Of a DNA stretch of 64,000 nt, positions 60,231 through 64,000 are shown one piece after another (position 1 is the first letter of the stretch; every line of letters begins with the position of its first letter). This DNA comes from Acephala macrosclerotiorum (taxonomy: Eukaryota; Ascomycota; Leotiomycetes; Helotiales; Mollisiaceae), in assembly GCA_014904845.1 (NCBI GenBank), contig MU119209.1, positions 573,380-637,379 on the forward strand. Reading direction: 5' to 3'. A program made the position numbers and the translations under genes. The notes below the pieces were generated by a model. The model was given only the letters and a program-made list of their open reading frames with translations. It made no database searches and had not been told where the DNA came from.

Positions 60231-61190
60231 TTACTCGTCATACACCCTTCGTGAAATTCTGCATCTCTGATTGTGACGATTGTGAATCGGGTACACGATG
60301 AGTCCGCCTAAAGCAACAACATATGCTGCATCTGTGAAACCTTTCCCCTCGTCCCCAGTCTTGAAAGATCTCCAGAGCCCGACCACTAGACTGCCGAAGC
60401 CCACGACTGACCACAAGAGAATGAGGATCAGACACAGTCTACAGTCAGGACTGGACACTTAGCTTCGGTCATCTCTTGCCTCAGGGTCCTCGATGTCGAA
60501 ATGGTGAAATGGCGGGGCTGCCGCAGGTAGGGAAACAGCTGGCATGGCAGGTTGTAGGTGTCCTTGTTGCAGTGTTTGCCGGTGGTGTATGCTCCTGGTG
60601 CTCCCCTTTCATTTCTAGCTTCTCAATAAGTTCGAAGCGAGCAAGCTCGTCTAGGCCACGATGGAGAGCCTGAGGCTTTCTTAGCTGTGCCCATACCATA
60701 TTCCCATGCAAACACCTGGACCTAAGCTCTTGAGGAACTTCTGGGTATGCAAATAATTCGACCATTGTTTTCGTCGAAGCTTTCGCAGTCCGGCGTATCC
60801 ATAGTAGTCTTCGGCAAGCGAATCCTGATTATGACTAATCCTAGTAGCAAATCTCCGACTGCAGAATGCTCACGAAGTTCTCTATAATTTCAAGAAACTC
60901 ATCCAGCGAATTGAGCGCTCTTATTAAACGTATTTCCATCCGCAGCCCCTTGTGTCGGAATCCAAGCCACTAAGACTCGGGATTATGATTGCACTTGAAG
61001 CAAAAAGTGTGGGACCGTCGTCGTCGAATGAAGTGAGACTCATCGTTCAGGCTAACATGATGGTTACCTCTAATTCGGCATTCGCTGCAGCTGCAGCTGC
61101 TCTCCATTTTGTGCTCTCGCCTATTTCCCTGAAGATGGGAAGAACAACGGACAGTAGCTTCAGCAGTTCTAAAGTGGTCGGCGCGGCCAT
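60231..61190 (-). pseudogene. decayed membrane-protein gene
   Basis: Colinear protein-like fragments on the minus strand: a start with MAAPTTLELLKLLSVVLPIF and EIGESTKWRAAAAAANAELE (61190 downwards), VTIMLA then TGA then TMSLTSF (a Trp would fit the TGA), a frame change into LRMEIRLIRALNSLDEFLEI, then stops, then GNMVWAQLRKPQALHRGLDE with LARFELIEKLEMK, and finally a membrane span CLILILLWSVVGFGSLVVGL with AYVVALGGLIVYPIHNRHNQ. At least two stop codons and two frame changes separate them without good splice sites. I do not recognise the family; the read is a broken gene, less likely a heavily spliced one. Confidence 0.4.
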
Positions 61191-61238
61191 GGCTTCGTGA
61201 GACGTCTTGTCAAACCGAGAAGAAGAAAAAGACAACAC

Positions 61239-62045
61239 CCTTTAAGATTACGGTGCTAACATTGTATTTCATTGAGGGAAGATAAAGTTGCAAAGCCACC
61301 ATGTCTGAGCCTTGTGTGATGCCTGCTGCGGGGTAGACAAGGATGTACAATGGATGGCTATGTAGCAACGTGGCAAGGCGCCCGATGAATATGTTTGGGT
61401 TTCACAAGCGAAAAGTAAGCACTAAGACTAAGACTAGAATGCTTCCTGATTAGAAGACTGAAGCTGTCTTCTTAAGCCGATTTCGAGAAAATGACCTCGT
61501 GAAAGAGTGATCCAACGGTTCACACGTGTTCAGTCATGTGATACTTTCGTTGTTGATCTAAAATATACGGCAAGACAAACGGAATGCGAGGCAAATGTGC
61601 TCGATGTATCGCTCAGAAATTGTACGCCCTCTAGTTCTCAACTTTTCTGGCTTATGGAGAAAAGTGGTGTATTCAAGTGAGTTGGGGAGTCAATTACTCG
61701 CTCAGTTCTCCAACGTGATCCACCTGTCCCGTTTCCATGCCTCTAATCCAAAGATCGCAATATACCTTTTTCAACCATCTTAAGCTGGAAGTCGTTGCGA
61801 GAATTGCATCTCTCGGCAATTTAGCAGCCCTTCATTGGCAAGCTTCCTCATATCCGTATTACAGGCTCGGGAGTAAGATTTCGTATGCATATGAAATAAT
61901 GGCAGGATCCTAATTCCGTCGCATGTCCTGTCTACGTCGATGGCTATTCTTGTGGATCAACATGTGGCGTATGTACCAGGTAGTGGCGGGTTGTAAGATC
62001 TGGATGACCAAAGATGATGTTTTCTGCAAGATCAAACACACCCCT
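61239..62045. other. intergenic
   Basis: No gene supported; short frames only. Confidence 0.4.
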
Positions 62046-63286
62046 TCATCCAAGCTTCTTGAAATCCTTGAGATCCAATCCGCAGATGCCACCTTCCAAA
62101 GCTTGCACTGACTCAATCATATTGGCTCGCACACCGTGACAAGCATGCTTGATATAGTATCCCTTCAGATTCCCATCACATTTGCTTTTCAGGTCCATGT
62201 CCCGAATCCGCCGTGCCAGAGTATTGAATGCAATGCCATTGAAAGGTCTCTTTGGCGTTGGGTATATGCCGATTCGTGCAGAGGCTTTGATCAATGAGCC
62301 AAGGAACATCGAGTCACAAGCCAAGCTGTATGCAAGCTCGGCCGGATCAGTTGTGCTATCGACTGGGGCACATTGGTACTCGGAGGAAATGTACCTGTTG
62401 GTCAGTTCGTCGACGACGGAGAGAAGGTTATCGATCGCTTCCATGCGGCGCTCTTTGATGACATCTGCGGATAAATGTAAGCTTGGAAAAAAAATTGTTA
62501 ACAGGGACGGTACTTACCAAGAAGGGTGTCTGGAATTGGAGGGTCAAACTCAAGACCGTTCTCGAGCAGAGTATGCGGCGCTCGTTGTATAATTACCATC
62601 GTCATGGTCTTGAATATTTTGGGCTTCTCGAAGACCCAGGAAATGAACAGCCACGACATGATTTCCTGTCTGTATCCATCATATCTGTCTGGTAGACCTC
62701 TCTTACTTAACCTGCGGATCCACATATTCGAGAACACCTCGATCACTTCTACCATATGGTATTTGTTGACTAAGATGGCAATTTGATTGAGCATGAATAG
62801 GGTGGTCTTCCGCGGAACCGTTCGTGTGTGGCCGTGGACAACATTCAGTAGGACAATAAAGGCGTCTGGATCGTCGTCCGGGAGCTCGATCTCGACACTG
62901 CCTTCCGAATGCAGCGTTACTCCCTCTTTAAACTTATTTCGGTCTAGCATGGCTGCAAATACTGGTGAGGCTAGCATTAAATGCCTAGAAGAGACTTGCA
63001 TGTGAACTGTTTGGTTCAAGAGCACGACGCACTGCCCAGCTTCTGATGCGGTAGTTTCATTGTTGTTGTGGTCGAGATCCATTGTAGGGCCTTCTTGCGT
63101 GGAGACATTATCGCTGCCAGGAAAGGTATCAGGGTCTTCCTCATCGCCGGCTATGCTTGTCGACTCCGAATCTGGCTCGTTTAGTTCCTCCTTCTCACAG
63201 CGTCGGGTAAGCTTGAGGAGAACATCGCCCTGCGGGTCGAAGGTATGAGATTCGATCTCCAGATGGGACCAGCTGAATGTATCCAT
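62046..63286 (-). CDS. BTB/POZ domain protein
   Basis: BTB domain protein of the fungal type, probably a protein-interaction or cullin-3-adaptor-like factor; 395 residues. Exons 63286-62518 and 62464-62046; the 53-bp intron has a perfect GTAAGT donor and splits LLDVIKERR. The BTB fold lies at about residues 85-185: VVLLNQTVHMQVSSRHLMLA, SPVFAAMLDRNKFKEG, VEIELPDDDPDAFIVLLNVV. It is preceded by an acidic Ser/Asp-rich stretch and the opening WSHLEIESHTFDPQGDVLLK usual in this family. A helical C-terminal half ends DLKDFKKLG. An in-frame Met at 63346 would add 20 residues of low-complexity sequence; I prefer 63286. Confidence 0.87.
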
Positions 63287-63346
63287 CTTGGTGGTTGTAC
63301 TGCTTCGATGTTGCTTATCTTTCGCCTCTTCTGATGCGAGGAGCAA

Positions 63347-63979
63347 ACAAGGAAACAGGCACTTGGGTAGGCTAAATGTGCAGCAACTTCCTTAATATCT
63401 CTGCTTTAGAGTAAGAGCAAATGCTCAAAGAGCTGAGCAAAAAGTTTGACAGCGATCAAACTCATGATGCGTGTCTTGCTGGCGCAGTGCGAGTCAGAAA
63501 TAGGTCATGACGATGTGCTGGAGCCGATGGTTGTCCAAGGTTGCTCGCTTAAGGAGGGGTATCGCTATAAGGCACGTGGCACACGTGTTAGCCCTATTTT
63601 GAACTAGCTCAACAGAGTGATTAATGGTCCTCGTTTCTTCCATCAATGCTCCCCTTCCTTCTCCATGAACATCAACCTTGGATCTTATTTAGGAACCATC
63701 TAAAGAGGCCCTTTTTTCCCTTTTGATGGCACGGCGCGGGCATATTTGGTGAAGCTATCGAGCCTCGAAGCAAGTGCTGACCATAATCCTGCTTTCAACT
63801 TGATTCGCTGATTTGTCCGAGGTCTCAAGTGCTAGAGAGATCTTCCCTGCAGTATGTAAGACGCCGCCCAGTATTGAGCGCTTAAAGATTGAGCTTTGCC
63901 CTCACTGAGCATCTCCTCTTCCTCATTACTGACATTGTTACATCGCTCAGCTGTTGAATTTTGAACAAGATTTTTCACA
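63347..63979. other. intergenic, promoter region of the right-edge gene
   Basis: No gene supported. Pyrimidine-rich sequence at 63900-63979 fits a 5' leader for the ATG at 63980. Confidence 0.4.
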
Positions 63980-64000
63980 ATGTCGAAGCCAACGCCTTTC
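63980..64000 (+). CDS. possible start of a gene cut by the window edge
   Basis: ATG at 63980 in the context TTTTTCACAATGTC opens MSKPTPF and runs off the end. The CACAATG context and pyrimidine-rich leader suit a fungal start. Nothing can be said about the product. Confidence 0.35.

Overview
The window is nuclear DNA of a filamentous ascomycete (Pezizomycotina; gene content would fit Leotiomycetes, but that is inference). Evidence: short GT-AG introns of about 45-145 bp, many with CTRAY-type branch sites close to the acceptor; fungus-restricted families (Zn2Cys6 regulator, Nop13, Ino80 subunit Iec3, DUF6594, HDOD/DUF3445, NACHT-type STAND receptor); and AT-richer intergenic DNA. All exon joins given here were worked out by hand from reading frame, splice sites and family motifs; none is confirmed by transcripts.

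Layout. 0.6-18.6 kb is mostly housekeeping: CCR4-NOT subunit NOT3/5 (+), a small membrane ORF (-), a C2H2/zinc-ribbon protein (+), NADP-isocitrate dehydrogenase with mitochondrial and cytosolic starts (+), Ino80 subunit Iec3 (-), nucleolar Nop13 (+), a Zn2Cys6 transcription factor (-) and an HDOD/DUF3445 haem oxygenase-like protein (-). 19.2-34.3 kb is accessory and partly decayed: a broken GABA/choline-type permease, a C2H2 protein (+), a 12-exon, about 1,506-residue STAND/NLR receptor (-), a divergently transcribed SNF2 helicase (+) whose only lesion is an in-frame TAG at a Trp position, and a broken secreted SMP-30-like beta-propeller gene (-). 35.6-38.5 kb holds a GT2 membrane glycosyltransferase (-), followed by about 7 kb with no convincing gene. 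45.5-51.6 kb carries neutral trehalase and isocitrate lyase (both +), two carbon-metabolism enzymes. 54.4-64 kb is accessory again: a protein with a retropepsin-like domain (-), a DUF6594 membrane protein (-), a divergently transcribed second retropepsin-like protein (+), a decayed membrane-protein gene (-), a BTB/POZ protein (-) and the first codons of a gene running off the right edge (+).

Most notable: (1) the NLR joins DUF7708-NACHT to a C-terminal C2H2 pair, a KIX-like domain and an N/Q-rich tail, an architecture suggesting a receptor that acts on transcription; (2) TAG codons recur at expected Trp positions in three neighbouring genes between 19.5 and 34.3 kb, the SNF2 case being the only lesion in an otherwise intact 9-exon gene. 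This could be early decay or RIP-type mutation, or UAG-to-UGG RNA editing; transcripts would decide.
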